This document shows positions 1-9,822 of a stretch of 64,000 bases of DNA, one piece after another. The notes under the pieces are model-generated. The model was not told where the DNA came from. It worked only from the letters and a program-made list of their open reading frames with translations, and did not search any database. The DNA is from Psychrobacter sp. 28M-43. Its GTDB lineage: Bacteria > Pseudomonadota > Gammaproteobacteria > Pseudomonadales > Moraxellaceae. Both the position numbers and the translations under genes were made by a program. Each line of letters opens with the position of its first letter. Positions within the stretch are counted from its first letter, which is position 1. The DNA lies in NCBI RefSeq assembly GCF_014770435.1, contig NZ_CP061739.1, forward strand, positions 620,001-684,000, written 5' to 3'.

Positions 1-1
1 G

Positions 2-415
2 CAACAGCATAAAGATGACGTGCTAGAGAGCTTGCAGGCGCAGCTTACTCAAGATTATGCAAAAACCAAGATTACGCAGGTCAGTGAGCTTGGACTAGTA
101 GAGATGACACGCAAGCGCACGCGTGAATCGTTGGGCCAGCAGCTTTGTGAGCCGTGCTCAACTTGTCAAGGTCGTGGGTTCGTCAAGACGGCAGAGACGG
201 TCTGTTTTGAGATTTTCCGAGAAATTATGCGCTGCGCTCGCACTTATAACTCTCCTAAAAAGTTCACAGTGGTGGCTCATGCGGCAGTCATTGATTTACT
301 ACTCACAACAGAGTCAGACACAGTGGCTGATTTAGAGTATCTACTAGGTAGGGTGATTACTTTTGATGTAGAGAATCTATACACTCAAGAGCAGTATGAT
401 ATTGTTTTAGATTAA
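2..415 (+). CDS. rng: Ribonuclease G, C-terminal part (gene starts before the window)
   Basis: The frame is open from base 2, so the 5' end lies outside the window. The visible 137 or so residues carry the RNase E/G C-terminal signature. The motif CEPCSTCQGRG contains the CxxC zinc link that joins protomers, and ETVCFEIFREI is characteristic of RNase G. RNase G is an endoribonuclease that matures 16S rRNA 5' ends and degrades some mRNAs. The in-frame GTG at 20 is only an internal codon. The gene stops 410 bp before the S10 operon. RNase G is preferred over RNase E because the protein ends soon after the zinc link, with no long acidic tail. Confidence 0.93.
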   Translation, partial: QQHKDDVLESLQAQLTQDYAKTKITQVSELGLVEMTRKRTRESLGQQLCEPCSTCQGRGFVKTAETVCFEIFREIMRCARTYNSPKKFTVVAHAAVIDLLLTTESDTVADLEYLLGRVITFDVENLYTQEQYDIVLD

Positions 416-478
416 TATTATTTAAAACAAATAATAATTTTAGATGAAAATATTTGTGTGATTAGTGGCTAGTACAAG

Positions 479-514
479 AAAGAGCATCTCTAATGATACT
501 AGAGATTGCTCTTG
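479..514 (+). terminator. Imperfect hairpin after rng
   Basis: AGAGCATCTCT pairs with AGAGATTGCTCT around a short loop, with one bulge. No long T-run follows, so this is at best a weak terminator or an RNA-processing hairpin at the end of the rng transcript. It lies just upstream of the proposed S10 promoter. Confidence 0.4.
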
Positions 515-539
515 CAATACCTAAAATACTATGTATAAT
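512..539 (+). promoter_or_regulatory. Proposed promoter of the S10 operon
   Basis: TTGCAA (512-517) and TATAAT (534-539) are separated by 16 bp, a good sigma-70 match. It is the best match seen in the rng-rpsJ gap. It would give a leader of about 280 nt before rpsJ, which fits an autoregulated ribosomal-protein operon. This is inferred from consensus only. Confidence 0.6.
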
Positions 540-547
540 ATACACCA

Positions 548-825
548 CTGAATTATATATGCGCAGCTGAATAAAAAAAGCTGGCGCTATTACAGCTAGA
601 GCATCGTTTCTAGCACTATTTCATTATGCCTTTGCTACTTTCCAATTAATAGGAGGGTTGGCGGGGCTTTAAACTATTTTGCTTTTGGCACGCTATAAGT
701 TCGGATAAAGAACTCATTCTGGTTAAGAACAGAAGGCCGCTTTAAGTGAATATTTAACCAAACTGCTTTTGATCATGGTCTTGCGACGCAAGAATGACAA
801 AGGCACATATTAGGAGCTTGCTGGC
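548..825 (+). promoter_or_regulatory. Structured 5' leader of the S10 operon
   Basis: The leader contains three hairpins: GCGCAGCT pairing with AGCTGGCGC (561-587), GCTAGA with TCTAGC (595-614), and TCTTGCG with CGCAAGA (779-793) close to the rpsJ start. In enterics, ribosomal protein L4 binds the S10 leader and represses the operon. Whether this leader binds L4 is inference, because its stems are not recognisably the E. coli ones. No open frame of note occurs here. Confidence 0.45.
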
Positions 826-1137
826 ATGGCTAACCAGAGAATCCGTATCCGTCTTAAGTCTTTTGATCATCGTCTGATTGATCAATCTGCACAAGAGATT
901 GTTGATACTGCAAAGCGCACCGGTGCGCAAGTTTGTGGTCCTGTACCGTTGCCGACTCGCATTGAGCGCTTCAACGTTCTAACCTCACCACACGTTAACA
1001 AAGACGCTCGTGACCAGTACGAAATCCGTACTCATAAGCGTATGGTTGATATCGTTCAGCCAACTGACAAAACTGTGGATGCGCTAATGAAATTAGATTT
1101 AGCGGCGGGTGTTGACGTTCAAATTGCTTTGGGTTAA
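826..1137 (+). CDS. rpsJ: 30S ribosomal protein S10
   Basis: This 103-aa protein is the usual full length for S10, with the family pattern [14 protein letters not shown] near the N-terminus and [15 protein letters not shown] in the middle. S10 sits in the 30S head and, as NusE, also joins the NusB-dependent antitermination complex. The ATG is preceded by AGGAG at a normal distance. It is the first gene of the S10 operon, 50 bp before rplC. Confidence 0.98.
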   Translation: MANQRIRIRLKSFDHRLIDQSAQEIVDTAKRTGAQVCGPVPLPTRIERFNVLTSPHVNKDARDQYEIRTHKRMVDIVQPTDKTVDALMKLDLAAGVDVQIALG

Positions 1138-1186
1138 TGCACATTAAACACCCAACCCATTAATATAAGATATAAAGAGGTCTAAA

Positions 1187-1825
1187 ATGGCGATCGGTTT
1201 AGTCGGTAAAAAGTGCGGCATGACCCGTGTCTTCACTGAAACAGGCGCATCTATCCCTGTAACAGTTGTTGAGGTCGATGCAAACCGCATTACTCAAGTA
1301 AAAAATACTGATGTAGATGGTTATCAAGCCATCCAAATTACCACAGGTACTCGTCGTGACAGCCGCGTAACAGCTGCACAAAAGGGTCACTTCGCTAAAG
1401 CTGGTGTTAAAGCTGGCCGTGGTGTTTGGGAATTCCGTGCCAACGAAAGCGATCTTGAAGGTCGTGAGATTGGTGGCGAGATTCTAGCTGACTTGTTCGA
1501 ACAAGGTCAGATGGTTGATGTGACAGGACAGAGCAAAGGTAAAGGTTTCCAAGGCCCTGTTAAGCGTCACAACTTTAGTATGCAAGATGCTACTCATGGT
1601 AACTCAGTGTCTCATCGTGCGCATGGTTCAACTGGTCAAAACCAGTCACCAGGTAAAGTATTCAAAGGCAAGAAGATGGCGGGTCAGATGGGTAACAAAC
1701 GTGTTACCGTTCAGGGCCTAGAAGTGATTTCGGTTGATGCCGAAAAAGGGTTACTTGTCATCAAGGGTGCTATCCCAGGTGCCACCGGTGGCGATGTTAT
1801 CGTACGTCCGTCAGTCAAAGCCTAA
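1187..1825 (+). CDS. rplC: 50S ribosomal protein L3
   Basis: The 212-aa protein begins [16 protein letters not shown], as L3 does. It has the conserved [14 protein letters not shown] loop and the [23 protein letters not shown] segment that reaches toward the peptidyl-transferase centre and holds the glutamine that PrmB methylates. L3 is an early assembly protein of the 50S subunit. An AGAGG site precedes the ATG. rplD follows after 14 bp. Confidence 0.98.
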   Translation: MAIGLVGKKCGMTRVFTETGASIPVTVVEVDANRITQVKNTDVDGYQAIQITTGTRRDSRVTAAQKGHFAKAGVKAGRGVWEFRANESDLEGREIGGEILADLFEQGQMVDVTGQSKGKGFQGPVKRHNFSMQDATHGNSVSHRAHGSTGQNQSPGKVFKGKKMAGQMGNKRVTVQGLEVISVDAEKGLLVIKGAIPGATGGDVIVRPSVKA

Positions 1826-1839
1826 GCAAGGGGATTAAC

Positions 1840-2442
1840 GTGGATTTAAAAACAGTTACAGGTGCGGCGGTTGAGCTTTCTGATACGGCATTTGGTCGTG
1901 AATTCAACGAAGCACTAGTGCATCAAGTCGTCACCGCTTATTTAGCTGGTGCTCGCCAAGGTACACGCGCACAAAAAACACGTGCCGAAGTTTCTGGCGG
2001 TGGTATTAAGCCATGGCGCCAAAAAGGTACTGGTCGCGCTCGTGCGGGTTCTATTCGTAGCCCAATCTGGCGTTCAGGTGGTCGTGCATTCGCTGCAAAA
2101 CCACAAGATTGGTCACAGAAAGTAAACCGTAAAATGTATCGCGGTGCGATGCAGTGCATCCTAGCAGAATTGATTCGTCAAGAGCGTCTGATTTTGGTAG
2201 AAGAGTTGAGCGTTTCTGGGCCGAAAACCAAAGAACTGATTGCTAAGTTGAACGATTTGAATGCACCTCGTGCACTAATCGTTACTAAAGAAGTTGATGA
2301 AAACTTATACTTAGCTGCTCGCAACATTCCACATGTCAATGTACTTGGTACAAATGAAGTGGACCCAGTGAGCTTGATCGCATTTGATAAAGTGATCATG
2401 TCAGTTGAAGCTGCGAAACAATTTGAGGAAGCACTAGCATGA
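1840..2442 (+). CDS. rplD: 50S ribosomal protein L4
   Basis: This 200-aa L4 carries the basic extended loop ([20 protein letters not shown]) that lines the exit tunnel. L4 is an early 23S-binding protein and, in E. coli, the repressor of this operon. The start is GTG at 1840, with AAGGGG a few bases upstream. The stop overlaps the rplW start by 4 bp (ATGA), suggesting translational coupling. Confidence 0.97.
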   Translation: MDLKTVTGAAVELSDTAFGREFNEALVHQVVTAYLAGARQGTRAQKTRAEVSGGGIKPWRQKGTGRARAGSIRSPIWRSGGRAFAAKPQDWSQKVNRKMYRGAMQCILAELIRQERLILVEELSVSGPKTKELIAKLNDLNAPRALIVTKEVDENLYLAARNIPHVNVLGTNEVDPVSLIAFDKVIMSVEAAKQFEEALA

Positions 2443-2789
2443 ATAACGCAAGACTTTATCAGGTCTTAAGAGGGCCTGTATTCTCAGAAAAATCTCAAAT
2501 GCTTGGCGACTCACTTGGTGTGCAGGTATTTAAAATTGATTCTAATGCTACTAAGCTTGAAGTCAAGAAAGCAGTTGAGTTGATGTTTGAAGGTGTTGAA
2601 GTCACTAAAGTAAACACTTTGAATGTTAAAGGTAAGACAAAGCGTTTTGGTAAAAGCATCGGCCGTCGTAACGACTACAAAAAAGCCTATGTTACCTTAA
2701 AAGCTGGTCAAGATGTACAAATGGCTGATGCTGGTGAAGAAGTAGCGAATACTACTGATTCTACTAGTGAAACAGCGAATAACGAATAA
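2439..2789 (+). CDS. rplW: 50S ribosomal protein L23
   Basis: The protein has 116 residues. The first 95 or so match L23 ([31 protein letters not shown]). It also has an acidic, Ser/Thr-rich tail of about 20 residues beyond the usual 96-100 aa. L23 lies at the tunnel exit and docks trigger factor and SRP. It overlaps rplD by 4 bp. The tail is probably a lineage-specific extension, not an error. Confidence 0.96.
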   Translation: MNNARLYQVLRGPVFSEKSQMLGDSLGVQVFKIDSNATKLEVKKAVELMFEGVEVTKVNTLNVKGKTKRFGKSIGRRNDYKKAYVTLKAGQDVQMADAGEEVANTTDSTSETANNE

Positions 2790-2800
2790 GGATTACACTC

Positions 2801-3628
2801 ATGCCTATCGTAAGAGCAAAGCCAACATCACCAGGCCGTCGTTTTGTTGAAAAAGTAGTGCATCCACACCTGTACAAAGGTCGTCCGTTTGCAGCACTTC
2901 TAGAATCAAAAAGCAAGTCAGGTGGTCGTAACAATAATGGCCGCATTACTACTCGTCACATTGGCGGTGGTCATAAGCAACATTATCGCATTATCGATTT
3001 CAAACGTACTAAAGACAATATCCCCGCAACGGTAGAGCGTATCGAATACGATCCTAACCGTACTGCTCATATTGCTCTACTTAAGTATGCTGATGGCGAA
3101 CGTCGTTACATTATCGCTGCTAAGAAGCAAGTAGTTGGTGATACAGTAATGTCAGGCGAGACTTCTCCAATTCGTCCAGGTAACTGCTTACCGCTAAAAA
3201 ACATCCCATTGGGTACTGTGATTCACAATATCGAGCTTAAAATCGGTAAAGGTGCACAGATGGCTCGTTCTGCGGGTGCTAGCGTTCAGTTACTAGGTCG
3301 TGACGGTGTTTATGCTATTCTACGTATGCGTTCTGGCGAAACTCGCCGTGTACACGTAAATTGCCGCGCTGTTATTGGTGAAGTTTCTAACACTGAAAAC
3401 AACTTGAAATCACTTGGTAAAGCCGGTGCTTCACGTTGGCGTGGTGTTCGTCCTTCTGTTCGTGGTGTCGCTATGAACCCGGTTGATCACCCACACGGTG
3501 GTGGTGAAGGTCGTAACAAAGGTCGCCATCCAACCAGCCCTTGGGGTCAGAAGTCTAAAGGACTTAAAACGCGTCACAATAAGCGTACTGACAACATGAT
3601 CATCCGCCGTCGCGCCAAGAAGAAATAA
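2801..3628 (+). CDS. rplB: 50S ribosomal protein L2
   Basis: The 275-aa protein is the usual L2 length and has the invariant [12 protein letters not shown] motif, whose histidine lies near the peptidyl-transferase centre, followed by the basic C-terminal tail. L2 is needed for subunit association and for peptidyl-transferase activity. AAGGA precedes the ATG. It sits between rplW and rpsS with gaps of about 12 bp. Confidence 0.98.
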   Translation: MPIVRAKPTSPGRRFVEKVVHPHLYKGRPFAALLESKSKSGGRNNNGRITTRHIGGGHKQHYRIIDFKRTKDNIPATVERIEYDPNRTAHIALLKYADGERRYIIAAKKQVVGDTVMSGETSPIRPGNCLPLKNIPLGTVIHNIELKIGKGAQMARSAGASVQLLGRDGVYAILRMRSGETRRVHVNCRAVIGEVSNTENNLKSLGKAGASRWRGVRPSVRGVAMNPVDHPHGGGEGRNKGRHPTSPWGQKSKGLKTRHNKRTDNMIIRRRAKKK

Positions 3629-3640
3629 AGGAAGAATTTC

Positions 3641-3916
3641 ATGCCTCGTTCATTGAAAAAAGGTCCATTCATAGACGCGCACTTGTTTGCTAAAGTTGAG
3701 AATGCATTAGACACCAACTCACGCAAGCCAATTAAGACTTGGTCGCGCCGCTCGATGATTCTGCCACAAATGGTTGGCCTAACTTTATCTGTTCACAACG
3801 GCCGTACTCATGTACCGGTTATCGTGAGCGAGCAGATGGTTGGTCATAAACTAGGTGAATTTGCCCCGACTCGTACGTATCGTGGTCACGGCATTGACAA
3901 AAAAGCTAAGAGATAA
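3641..3916 (+). CDS. rpsS: 30S ribosomal protein S19
   Basis: This 91-aa S19 begins [12 protein letters not shown] and ends with [13 protein letters not shown], the family landmarks. S19 forms a complex with S13 in the 30S head and touches tRNA and the 50S subunit. AGGAAG precedes the ATG. Length and sequence are standard. Confidence 0.98.
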   Translation: MPRSLKKGPFIDAHLFAKVENALDTNSRKPIKTWSRRSMILPQMVGLTLSVHNGRTHVPVIVSEQMVGHKLGEFAPTRTYRGHGIDKKAKR

Positions 3917-3926
3917 GGTGCTTACC

Positions 3927-4256
3927 ATGGAAGTAACTGCAAAATTACGCGGTGCCGCCATATCGGCACAAAAAGTTAGACTCGTTGCTGATGAAGTTCG
4001 TGGCAAATCTATTGAGCGTGCTTTGGATATCCTAACGTATAGCAATAAAAAAGGCGCTGTATTTGTTAAGAAATGCCTTAACTCAGCCATCGCCAATGCC
4101 GAACATAATCACGGCTTAGATATTGACGACCTAAAAGTCGCTACTATCTATGTTGATGAAGGCATTACGCTAAAACGTATCCTACCACGTGCCAAAGGCC
4201 GTGCTGATCGTATCAGCAAGCGTACTTGTCACATCACTATAAAGGTAGGAGAATAA
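3927..4256 (+). CDS. rplV: 50S ribosomal protein L22
   Basis: The protein starts [26 protein letters not shown] and is 109 aa, matching the L22 family (about 110 aa). The start at 3927 is chosen over an in-frame upstream codon inside rpsS because homology begins here and AAGGTG lies just ahead. L22's beta-hairpin lines the exit tunnel near the macrolide site; the matching basic loop ([21 protein letters not shown]) is visible. Confidence 0.96.
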   Translation: MEVTAKLRGAAISAQKVRLVADEVRGKSIERALDILTYSNKKGAVFVKKCLNSAIANAEHNHGLDIDDLKVATIYVDEGITLKRILPRAKGRADRISKRTCHITIKVGE

Positions 4257-4259
4257 GTT

Positions 4260-4982
4260 ATGGGTCAAAAAGTACATCCAATCGGAATTCGTCTTGGTGT
4301 TGTAAAAAAGCATAACGCAAACTGGTATGCTAACCCTAAACAATACTCAGAATACCTAATCAACGACATTCAAGTTCGTGAATATCTACGCAAAAAGCTA
4401 GACAACGCTATGATCAGCAACATCATGATCGAGCGTCCTACTGGCGCTGCTAAGATTACCATCGCCACTGCGCGTCCTGGTATTGTTATCGGTAAGAAAG
4501 GCGAAGATATCGAAAGACTTCAAAAAGAATTGACCAAAATTATGGGCGTACCTGCTCAGGTCAACATTGAAGAAATCACATCACCTGACCTTGATGCACG
4601 TTTGGTAGCAGACGGCATCGGTAGCCAGCTTGAGCGTCGTGTTATGTTCCGTCGTGCGATGAAACGCGCGGTACAGAACAGCATGCGTTCTGGTGCTAAA
4701 GGTATCAAGGTTGAGCTGTCTGGCCGTCTAGGCGGTGCTGAGATTGCTCGTAGTGAATGGTACCGTGAAGGTCGTGTGCCATTGCATACACTCCGTGCTG
4801 ATATTGACTACTCGTCAATTCGTGCAGAGACAACTTACGGCACCATCGGTGTTAAAGTTTGGATTTTCCGTGGCGAAATCCTTGACGGTATGAACAGTGT
4901 ATATAATCCCGTCAAAGAAGAGCAGACTCGTGCGCCAAAACGCCGTGGTCGTGGAAACCGTCGAAACTCAGACAGAGGTTAA
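4260..4982 (+). CDS. rpsC: 30S ribosomal protein S3
   Basis: The protein has 240 aa. It contains the KH domain signature ([16 protein letters not shown]) and the C-terminal S3 domain ([20 protein letters not shown]). It ends in a basic tail. S3 forms part of the mRNA entry channel, with helicase activity alongside S4 and S5. It starts 3 bp after rplV with GGAG upstream. Confidence 0.98.
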   Translation: MGQKVHPIGIRLGVVKKHNANWYANPKQYSEYLINDIQVREYLRKKLDNAMISNIMIERPTGAAKITIATARPGIVIGKKGEDIERLQKELTKIMGVPAQVNIEEITSPDLDARLVADGIGSQLERRVMFRRAMKRAVQNSMRSGAKGIKVELSGRLGGAEIARSEWYREGRVPLHTLRADIDYSSIRAETTYGTIGVKVWIFRGEILDGMNSVYNPVKEEQTRAPKRRGRGNRRNSDRG

Positions 4983-4985
4983 ACT

Positions 4986-5399
4986 ATGTTACAGCCAAAA
5001 CGTACCAAGTTTCGTAAAATGCACAAAGGTCGTAACACTGGGCTAGCTCATCGTGGAAGCACCGTTGCATTCGGACAAATTGGTCTAAAATCATTGACGC
5101 GTGGTCGTATGACAGCTCGTCAAATCGAAGCAGCACGTCGTACCATCACTCGTAAAATTAAGCGTGGCGGTAAGATTTGGATTCGTGTATTCCCTGACAA
5201 ACCAATTACCAACAAACCATTAGAAGTACGTATGGGTAAAGGTAAAGGTCCAGTAGAATATTGGGTATGCGAAATCAAACCTGGTAAAGTGCTATATGAA
5301 ATTGAAGGGGTATCTGAAGAGCTTGCTCGTGATGCATTAACGCTCGCTGCAGCAAAATTGCCCTTTAAAACTACCATTGTTAAGCGGACGATAATGTAA
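4986..5399 (+). CDS. rplP: 50S ribosomal protein L16
   Basis: The 137-aa protein opens with [17 protein letters not shown] and carries the [17 protein letters not shown] segment, as L16 does. L16 binds near the A site and helps tRNA accommodation. In E. coli an arginine in the equivalent of FPDKPIT is hydroxylated by RoxA. The stop overlaps rpmC's start by one base (TAATG). Confidence 0.97.
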   Translation: MLQPKRTKFRKMHKGRNTGLAHRGSTVAFGQIGLKSLTRGRMTARQIEAARRTITRKIKRGGKIWIRVFPDKPITNKPLEVRMGKGKGPVEYWVCEIKPGKVLYEIEGVSEELARDALTLAAAKLPFKTTIVKRTIM

Positions 5400-5596
5400 T
5401 GAAGATCAGTGAATTACGTGATAAATCATTAGAAGAACTGACCCAGTTACTTGATGAAAAGCAACTTGATGCTTTCCGTATTCGTATGGCTAAAGCAACT
5501 GGTCAGTTGGGTAATACCCATGAAGTTAGAGCCAATCGTCGTACGATTGCCCAGCTTCAGACTTTGATTAACGAGAAACAACGAGGCGACTCATGA
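5399..5596 (+). CDS. rpmC: 50S ribosomal protein L29
   Basis: This 65-aa L29 begins [26 protein letters not shown] and has the [15 protein letters not shown] helix. L29 lies near the tunnel exit beside L23. The gene overlaps rplP by 1 bp and rpsQ by 4 bp, so the three are likely translationally coupled. Confidence 0.96.
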   Translation: MKISELRDKSLEELTQLLDEKQLDAFRIRMAKATGQLGNTHEVRANRRTIAQLQTLINEKQRGDS

Positions 5597-5868
5597 GCGA
5601 TAACAATCAAACAGCTACCAATGCTAGCGTATTGACAGGACGAGTTGTCAGCGACAAGATGGACAAGTCCATCACAGTTTTGATTGAGCGTCTGGTTCGT
5701 CATCCTTTGTATGGCAAGCAGCTTCGTCGTTCTACGAAAATCAAAGCTCATGATGAGAATAACGTTTGCCAACAAGGCGACCTTGTCCGCATCAAAGAAA
5801 CGCGTCCAATCTCAAAAACTAAGTCTTGGACTTTAGTTGATGTGGTTGAAAAAGTAGAAAAAATCTAA
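5593..5868 (+). CDS. rpsQ: 30S ribosomal protein S17
   Basis: The 91-aa protein has the S17 OB-fold core: [29 protein letters not shown], then [28 protein letters not shown]17 is a primary 16S-binding protein of the 30S body. It is the last gene of the S10 block, and a 183-bp gap with a proposed promoter follows. Confidence 0.97.
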   Translation: MSDNNQTATNASVLTGRVVSDKMDKSITVLIERLVRHPLYGKQLRRSTKIKAHDENNVCQQGDLVRIKETRPISKTKSWTLVDVVEKVEKI

Positions 5869-5873
5869 GTAAA

Positions 5874-5902
5874 TTGCATTAAAAGCCAGAAGCTGTTAAA
5901 AT
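5874..5902 (+). promoter_or_regulatory. Proposed spc operon promoter
   Basis: TTGCAT (5874-5879) is followed after exactly 17 bp by TAAAAT (5897-5902). TG one base ahead of it makes an extended -10. It lies in the rpsQ-rplN gap, where spc operon promoters usually sit, and would give a leader of about 140 nt. This is a consensus-based inference. Confidence 0.65.
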
Positions 5903-6051
5903 AGCCGCCTTTTTAAGGATGCTGATTGCGCCGAGCGTATATCACTCACATTAAGAGTAAGTCGCGGTTATTTATATTAAAATGCCGTCCTACTCATTCT
6001 GTGCTAGCGGCAGCAACTGGTTTTTATTGCTCATACGTGTGGAGTAACGCT

Positions 6052-6420
6052 ATGATTCAGGTTGAGTCAATGCTGGAAGTTGCAGATAATAGCGGTGCAA
6101 GGCGAGTTCAGTGCATTAAAGTACTGGGTGGTTCTCATCGTCGTTATGCATCAGTTGGCGACATTATTAAAGTAACGGTTAAAGAAGCCATTCCTCGTGG
6201 TCGTGTTAAAAAAGGCGACGTGATGAATGCAGTAGTTGTACGTACCAAAAAAGGCGTTCGTCGTCCAGATGGTTCTGTGTTACGTTTTGACGACAATGCT
6301 GCGGTATTGTTGAATCAAAACAAAGCGCCGATTGCAACTCGTATTTTTGGACCGGTAACTCGTGAACTACGTGGTGATCAGTTTATGAAAATTGTATCAC
6401 TAGCACCAGAAGTATTGTGA
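6052..6420 (+). CDS. rplN: 50S ribosomal protein L14
   Basis: The protein starts [28 protein letters not shown] and is 122 aa, the standard L14 length. An upstream in-frame extension to 5926 has no homology to L14 and is left out; GGAG lies ahead of the ATG at 6052. L14 contacts the 30S subunit in an inter-subunit bridge. It is the first gene of the spc operon. Confidence 0.97.
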   Translation: MIQVESMLEVADNSGARRVQCIKVLGGSHRRYASVGDIIKVTVKEAIPRGRVKKGDVMNAVVVRTKKGVRRPDGSVLRFDDNAAVLLNQNKAPIATRIFGPVTRELRGDQFMKIVSLAPEVL

Positions 6421-6428
6421 GGTAATCC

Positions 6429-6746
6429 ATGTCAAAATTACGTAAAGGCGATACAGTTATCGTGATTGCTGGGAAAGACAAAGGCAAGCAAGGTACTGTA
6501 CAAGCTGTAAAAAACGATCGTATTAAAGTTGAAGGCATTAATATTGTTACCAAACATCAGAAGCCAAATCAGGCAACTGGCGTTGAAGGTGGCATTCTTA
6601 AGCAAGAAGCTTTTCTGCATATCTCAAATGTCGCAATCTTAAATGCGCAAACCCAAAAAGCAGACCGTATTACTTATCAGTTTGGCGAAGACGGCAAGAA
6701 ACAACGCGTCTATCGTTCAAGCGGTGAAGTAGTGGCGACTGCGTAA
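6429..6746 (+). CDS. rplX: 50S ribosomal protein L24
   Basis: The 105-aa protein has the KOW motif of L24 at the start (KLRKGDTVIVIAGKDKGKQGTV) and the conserved GINIVTKHQKP segment. L24 is an assembly initiator that binds the 5' part of 23S rRNA. It starts 8 bp after rplN with GAGG upstream. Confidence 0.97.
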   Translation: MSKLRKGDTVIVIAGKDKGKQGTVQAVKNDRIKVEGINIVTKHQKPNQATGVEGGILKQEAFLHISNVAILNAQTQKADRITYQFGEDGKKQRVYRSSGEVVATA

Positions 6747-6767
6747 GACACTAAGGGTGTAATGGTA

Positions 6768-7304
6768 ATGGCAAGATTAAAATCTTTATATAACGATGAA
6801 CTAAAGCAGCAAATCAAAGAAGAGCTTGGTTTGGCAAATGTGATGCAAGTGCCTAAAATCACTAAAATCACACTTAACATGGGTGTAGGCGGCGCGTCTC
6901 AAGACAAGAAATTGTTGGAAGGTGCTGTAGCTGATATGACCGCGATTGCTGGTCAAAAACCTGTTGTCACCAAAGCGCGTAAATCAGTTGCTGGCTTTAA
7001 GATTCGTGAAGAATGGCCAATTGGCTGTAAAGTAACGCTACGCGGTGAGCAAATGTACGAATTTTTAGATCGTCTCGTTGCCATTGCAATTCCTCGTATT
7101 CGTGATTTCCGCGGTTTTTCACCTAAAGCCTTTGACGGACGTGGTAACTACTCATTGGGTATCAAAGAACAAATCGTATTCCCAGAAGTAGATTTTGACA
7201 AGATTGATCGTATCCGTGGTATGGATGTGACAATCACCACGTCAGCTCAATCTGATGAAGAAGGTCGTGCGTTGCTTAAAGCATTCGGCTTCCCATTTAA
7301 ATAA
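6768..7304 (+). CDS. rplE: 50S ribosomal protein L5
   Basis: The protein begins [20 protein letters not shown] and is 178 aa, with the L5 landmarks ITLNMGVG and RIRDFRGF. The ATG at 6768 is preferred over the ATG at 6762 because family members begin at this residue and the AAGGG site then has a 10-base spacing; 6762 remains possible. L5 binds 5S rRNA and the P-site tRNA. Confidence 0.95.
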   Translation: MARLKSLYNDELKQQIKEELGLANVMQVPKITKITLNMGVGGASQDKKLLEGAVADMTAIAGQKPVVTKARKSVAGFKIREEWPIGCKVTLRGEQMYEFLDRLVAIAIPRIRDFRGFSPKAFDGRGNYSLGIKEQIVFPEVDFDKIDRIRGMDVTITTSAQSDEEGRALLKAFGFPFK

Positions 7305-7316
7305 GGTAAAGACGTT

Positions 7317-7622
7317 ATGGCAAAGAAGAGCATGATTAACCGCGAATTGAAGCGCGAAAAAATGGTTGCTAAATATGCTGAAAAGCGTATCAAGCTAAAA
7401 GAAACTATCAGTGATATGACTGCAAGTGACGAAACTCGTATGGAAGCGATGTTAGAGCTACAAGCTCTTCCACGCAACTCATCACCAGTACGTCTGCGTA
7501 ATCGTTGTGCTATCACCGGTCGTCCTCACGGTTACTTCCGCAAGTTTGGCTTATCACGCAATATGCTGCGTGAGCGTGTCATGCAAGGCGATGTGCCTGG
7601 TGTTCGTAAAGCAAGCTGGTAA
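7317..7622 (+). CDS. rpsN: 30S ribosomal protein S14 (zinc-free type)
   Basis: The 101-aa protein is the long S14 form. It has no CxxC zinc pairs, only one Cys (in [12 protein letters not shown]). That marks the zinc-independent class common in gammaproteobacteria. It ends [23 protein letters not shown]14 lies in the 30S head next to S3 and S10. AAGG precedes the ATG. Confidence 0.97.
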   Translation: MAKKSMINRELKREKMVAKYAEKRIKLKETISDMTASDETRMEAMLELQALPRNSSPVRLRNRCAITGRPHGYFRKFGLSRNMLRERVMQGDVPGVRKASW

Positions 7623-7633
7623 GGAGTAACTAT

Positions 7634-8032
7634 ATGAGTATGCAAGATACCGTTGGGGATATGCTAACCCGTATCCGTAACGCACAAATGGCTAACAAAG
7701 TATCGGTAGCAATGCCGAGCTCTAAATTACGTAAATCAATTGCTGATTTGCTAGTTAGCGAAGGTTATGTGGCGAGCGCCGTTGTTACTGAGCAAGAAAA
7801 CAACAAAGCAACCCTTACTATTGAATTGAAATATTTCGAAGGCCGTGCTGTCATCGAAACTATCCAACGTTACAGCCGTCCTGGTTTACGCCAGTTCCGC
7901 GGTAAAGACGCTATCCCTACTGTTAAGCAAGGTATGGGTGTTGCCATCGTATCTACTAGCCAAGGTATCATGAGCGATCGTGCTGCACGCGCTGCTGGTA
8001 TCGGTGGTGAAATCGTCGCATTTGTAGCGTAA
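7634..8032 (+). CDS. rpsH: 30S ribosomal protein S8
   Basis: This 132-aa S8 starts [22 protein letters not shown] and ends with the conserved [22 protein letters not shown]8 is a primary binder of central-domain 16S rRNA and, in E. coli, the translational repressor of the spc operon. The 176-bp gap after it is unusually long for this operon and holds a terminator-like hairpin. Confidence 0.97.
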   Translation: MSMQDTVGDMLTRIRNAQMANKVSVAMPSSKLRKSIADLLVSEGYVASAVVTEQENNKATLTIELKYFEGRAVIETIQRYSRPGLRQFRGKDAIPTVKQGMGVAIVSTSQGIMSDRAARAAGIGGEIVAFVA

Positions 8033-8135
8033 GCTATACGACGATGAAGTCTATTTGATGGTTGTTAGGCTTCTATTGATTGAGTAATATTAAATTATTT
8101 CGAATTGATAGATGTCTAACACAGTCAACTATGCT

Positions 8136-8168
8136 AAACTAACACGCTTTTTAGCCTGTTAGTTTTTT
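8136..8168 (+). terminator. Terminator-like hairpin inside the spc operon (rpsH-rplF)
   Basis: AAACTAACA (8136-8144) pairs perfectly with TGTTAGTTT (8157-8165) around a 12-nt loop, and the T-run continues to 8168. This has the form of an intrinsic terminator, but it lies between two genes that are normally co-transcribed. It may be a partial attenuator that sets the ratio of upstream to downstream proteins, or it may serve a minor internal promoter. The stem is AU-rich, so read-through is expected. Confidence 0.55.
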
Positions 8169-8208
8169 CGCTAATATAAAGAAGTTAAATTTTTTAAGGA
8201 ATATTCCT

Positions 8209-8742
8209 ATGTCTCGTGTGGCTAAAGCCCCAGTGACGCTGCCAAACGGCGTAAGCGTTACTTTGAACGATCGGCAGGTCGAAGTTAAAGGCAAGAACGG
8301 TTCTATGTCTTTACGCCTGCATGAATTGGTCGAGCTGAAACAGGAAGATGATGCTATCATTTTCTCACCTACAGTCGATTCAAAAGAAGCTATGATGCAC
8401 ACTGGCACCATGCGCGCTCTTGTTAACAACTATGTTACTGGCGTAAACGAAGGCTTTGAAAGACGTCTTCAGTTGATTGGTGTTGGTTATCGCGCGCAAG
8501 TTACTGGTAACAAAGTAACCTTGAACGTTGGTTATTCTCATCCAGTAGAGTATACGTTACCTGAAGGTGTATCAGCTGAAACGCCAACGCAAACTGAAAT
8601 TGTTTTGAAATCAAACAATAAACAGCAGCTTGGTCAAGCAGCCGCCAACATCCGTGGTTTCCGCCCACCTGAGCCTTACAAAGGTAAAGGTATTCGTTAT
8701 AGTGACGAGCATGTGATTCGCAAAGAAGCTAAGAAAAAATAA
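8209..8742 (+). CDS. rplF: 50S ribosomal protein L6
   Basis: The 177-aa protein is standard for L6: [17 protein letters not shown] at the start, and the C-terminal motif [27 protein letters not shown]6 lies near the sarcin-ricin loop and the elongation-factor binding site. AAGGAA precedes the ATG. It is the first gene after the internal hairpin. Confidence 0.97.
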   Translation: MSRVAKAPVTLPNGVSVTLNDRQVEVKGKNGSMSLRLHELVELKQEDDAIIFSPTVDSKEAMMHTGTMRALVNNYVTGVNEGFERRLQLIGVGYRAQVTGNKVTLNVGYSHPVEYTLPEGVSAETPTQTEIVLKSNNKQQLGQAAANIRGFRPPEPYKGKGIRYSDEHVIRKEAKKK

Positions 8743-8753
8743 GGTGAGTTGAA

Positions 8754-9104
8754 ATGTTTGATAAAAAAGCAGCTCGTCTGCGTCGAGCTAAGAAAACACG
8801 CGCGCATATCCGTTTCTTAGGCGTTCATCGCTTAACGGTTAACCGCACGTCAAAACATATTTATGCCCAGATTATCTCTCCAAATGGTGGTGAAGTGATT
8901 GCTCAGGCATCTACCTTAGACAGCAGCTTGCGTTCAGGCGCGACTGGTAATGCTGATTCAGCAACGTCTGTAGGCCAAATGATCGCAGAACGCGCAAAAG
9001 CAGCTGGCATTACTAAAGTTGCCTTTGACCGTAGTGGTTTCAAATATCATGGTCGAGTTAAAGCTTTAGCAGAAGCTGCTCGCGAAAACGGATTGGAGTT
9101 TTAA
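8754..9104 (+). CDS. rplR: 50S ribosomal protein L18
   Basis: The 116-aa protein carries the L18 pattern: [14 protein letters not shown] at the basic N-terminus and [26 protein letters not shown] at the end. L18 binds 5S rRNA with L5. It starts 11 bp after rplF and ends 2 bp before rpsE. Confidence 0.97.
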   Translation: MFDKKAARLRRAKKTRAHIRFLGVHRLTVNRTSKHIYAQIISPNGGEVIAQASTLDSSLRSGATGNADSATSVGQMIAERAKAAGITKVAFDRSGFKYHGRVKALAEAARENGLEF

Positions 9105-9106
9105 TC

Positions 9107-9622
9107 ATGGCTAGAAATGATAAAAATGATAAAAATGAACAGACTGACGGTCTAGTAGAACGCTTAGTTACCGTTGATCGCGTAGCGAAAGTTGTTAAAG
9201 GTGGTCGTATTTTCTCTTTCACTGCATTAACTGTAGTGGGCGATGGCAATGGTCGTGTAGGTTTTGGTCGCGGTAAAGCACGTGAAGTGCCAGCTGCTAT
9301 CCAAAAAGCACTAGAAGCTGCCAAACGTAATATGATTACTGTTGAGCTAAATGATGCAACTTTGCATCATCCAATCAAAGCACGTCATGGTGCTAGTAAA
9401 GTCTATATGCAACCTGCATCTGAAGGTACTGGCGTAATCGCTGGTGGCGCAATGCGTGCTGTATTAGAAGTTGCTGGTGTCAAAGATGTTTTGACTAAAT
9501 GTTATGGTTCTACCAATACTGCTAACGTTGTTCGCGCAACGTTTAACGGTTTACGTGATATGTCAACTCCAGAGAAGATGGCAGCTAAACGTGGTAAATC
9601 TGTAGACGAAATCTTGGGTTAA
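9107..9622 (+). CDS. rpsE: 30S ribosomal protein S5
   Basis: The 171-aa protein has the S5 double-stranded RNA-binding domain ([23 protein letters not shown]) and the [15 protein letters not shown] segment, then the C-terminal S5 domain. S5 acts in decoding fidelity and mRNA unwinding. Its N-terminal linker (NDKNDKNEQ) is polar and low in complexity. It follows rplR by 2 bp. Confidence 0.97.
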   Translation: MARNDKNDKNEQTDGLVERLVTVDRVAKVVKGGRIFSFTALTVVGDGNGRVGFGRGKAREVPAAIQKALEAAKRNMITVELNDATLHHPIKARHGASKVYMQPASEGTGVIAGGAMRAVLEVAGVKDVLTKCYGSTNTANVVRATFNGLRDMSTPEKMAAKRGKSVDEILG

Positions 9623-9642
9623 CTTAGACTAGGTGAGTTACG

Positions 9643-9822
9643 ATGAAAAAAATGAAAGTCACTCAATTTAAATCGGGTGCCCATCGCCTAAAGAGCCACA
9701 AAGCGAGCTTGAAAGGATTGGGTTTACGCCGTATTAATCATACTGTAGTAGTAGAAGATACTCCTTCGACTCGTGGTATGGTCAATCGCGTTAACTACAT
9801 GGTAAAAGTGGAGGAAGCGTAA
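9643..9822 (+). CDS. rpmD: 50S ribosomal protein L30
   Basis: This short gene encodes 59 aa. The sequence [36 protein letters not shown] (written in parts: [36 protein letters not shown]) is the L30 fold, with the usual position between rpsE and rplO. AGGTGA lies ahead of the ATG. Its stop TAA shares its last base with the rplO ATG (TAATG). L30 is a peripheral 50S protein. Confidence 0.95.
   Translation: MKKMKVTQFKSGAHRLKSHKASLKGLGLRRINHTVVVEDTPSTRGMVNRVNYMVKVEEA

Noticed and set aside
5926..6051. N-terminal extension of L14
   Set aside because: L14 homology starts at 6052 with its own ribosome site; the upstream part is the spc leader.
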